DNA of 64,000 bases from Branchiostoma floridae (taxonomy: Eukaryota > Chordata > Leptocardii > Amphioxiformes > Branchiostomatidae), in the NCBI RefSeq assembly GCF_000003815.2, contig NC_049996.1:4535482-4599481 (forward strand), read 5' to 3'. The notes below the pieces were generated by a model. It searched no databases, had not been told where the DNA came from, and saw nothing but the letters and a program-made list of their open reading frames with translations. A program made the position numbers and the translations under genes. Below, one piece after another: positions 62,930-64,000 of the stretch (the stretch's first letter is position 1; each line of letters starts with the position of its first letter).

Positions 62930-63460
62930 AGACTGAAGTAAACCAGAAACAGCTTCAGACAGTGGATCCATTCAAGTACATTGGCTCTATTATTAGAAGG
63001 ACGTCTCTAAGACAGAAATTCTATCCCCAGCAGCACAGACTTCAGCAGCCATGGCAAGGCTGAGACACATCCGGAGGGACAGGGACATTAGTATGAAATG
63101 TAAGGTACGACTGTTGCAGGCGCTAGTTGTCTCCATTTTTCTGTATGCATGTGAAACCTGGACGTTGGCAGCCTGACTACGACGGAAAATCCTAGCAGTA
63201 GAGATGGGATGTTACCGAATACTACTAAATCTATCTTATCGTGTTCACATCACCGACACAGAAGTTAGAAACATTATCAAGGAAGCACCTCGAAGACCTT
63301 CTTAACCGTCAAGAGAAAGAGAGCGAAAAAGGTACGGCCACGTGACCAGAGGTAAAAACTTCCCCAGAGTGATCCTATAAGGAACAGTGACAAAGAACAG
63401 AAAAAAAGGCAGGCAGAAAAAGAAATGGGACGACAAGATTAAAGAGTGGACTGGCCTGTT
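62930..63460 (+). mobile_element. LINE reverse transcriptase C-terminal relic
   Basis: Plus-strand pieces read KCKVRLLQALVVSIFLYACE and TWTLAA, then LRRKILAVEMGCYRILL and SYRVHITDTEVRNII. This is the post-palm region shared by many LINE RTs (LYxCETWT...RRI..E..C.RRLL.I.YR..ITN..VR). A stop after TLAA and later frame changes show decay. Confidence 0.7.
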
Positions 63461-64000
63461 TTTTTTTTCTTTTTTTGGCCAGCGCTCACGATAGGGAGAA
63501 TTGGAGGGAGGCAGTGTGCTCAGCAAAGCGCCCTCACGACCACCCACCGGGTGAAGCGGCATGTGGTACTTCAAATGCTAAATTTAGTGACTCTTAGCTA
63601 GTTTCTCCCCGAAATGTACATTTGTTTGACTCCTTTGCCCTGATAGAGTCCATTCCAAGACACCGTGCGGATATTTGTTGCCATTGTTTGAAATTGATTT
63701 TAAAGTTTTGTAATTACATTGTAAGGACCACCTGACCAATGTGAACACTTTTTTCGTGGTCCCCTACATAATTTTTCCCATTGACACCTTCAGCACAAAG
63801 GATCCTGTCTATATTGCCCACCTGTCCACATAGACCAGACTTTGACGGCCCCTAAGACTAAGAGGTCACCTTGTGCAGTTTGGGCTGTAGCCTATTGTAC
63901 TCTTGGATATAACAGATGTGAGCTGCCGGTACCATGGTAGGACATTTGTTACTTCAGGAATATTTTTAACACTGTTTCAACTTTATGAATATTTCCCTGG
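63461..64000. other. Intergenic to window end, no gene recognised
   Basis: A T-run near 63459-63475 and otherwise unassigned sequence. Confidence 0.5.

Overview
The window looks like animal nuclear DNA. Genes carry GT..AG introns, coding sequence is sparse, and most of the length is mobile elements: tRNA-derived SINEs, non-LTR fragments, a Ty3/Gypsy element, a Penelope-like element and several TIR/MITE families. The clustered leucine-rich-repeat receptors, the PAN/Apple exon and the TE mix fit an invertebrate deuterostome. Amphioxus (Branchiostoma) is my best guess, as an inference only. One 100-base N gap (33874-33973) marks a scaffold join.

1-33 kb is the genic half. Three single-pass LRR receptors lie here: A (+, 5941-7710), B (-, 26268 down to 21128, four coding exons) and C (+, 30272-32863). 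Each has a signal peptide, an LRR ectodomain, one membrane helix and a long tyrosine-containing tail. In A and B the tail is built from in-frame tandem repeats. They look like fast-evolving surface receptors with different signalling tails. Between A and B, on the minus strand, is a five-exon gene of about 322 codons (18221 down to 14607). Its helical pattern resembles domain I of bacterial three-domain Cry (delta-endotoxin) proteins, preceded by a myristoylation-type N-terminus. This is the most unusual gene in the window.

34.6-50.9 kb is one copy of a complex repeat (other copy at 60.6-62.7 kb) split by a full-length 13.8-kb Ty3/Gypsy retrotransposon (36726-50498). That element has 1475-bp LTRs, a TATA target duplication, gag (one frame break), pol in the -1 frame behind a slippery heptamer, and about 4.2 kb of unexplained sequence between pol and the 3' LTR. 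The second repeat copy supplies the empty site.

50.9-64 kb holds mostly unassigned sequence and a decayed Penelope-like element (54068-58155) with two hammerhead-like motifs. A 1119-bp TIR transposon interrupts its reverse transcriptase exactly in front of the YLDD catalytic codons. Further right are an isolated PAN/Apple exon (59097-59366, minus), LINE remnants and the second complex-repeat copy, which carries its own TTAA-flanked MITE.

Pairwise comparison inside the window (filled against empty sites, 5' against 3' LTR, repeat copy 1 against copy 2) dates and delimits many insertions directly.
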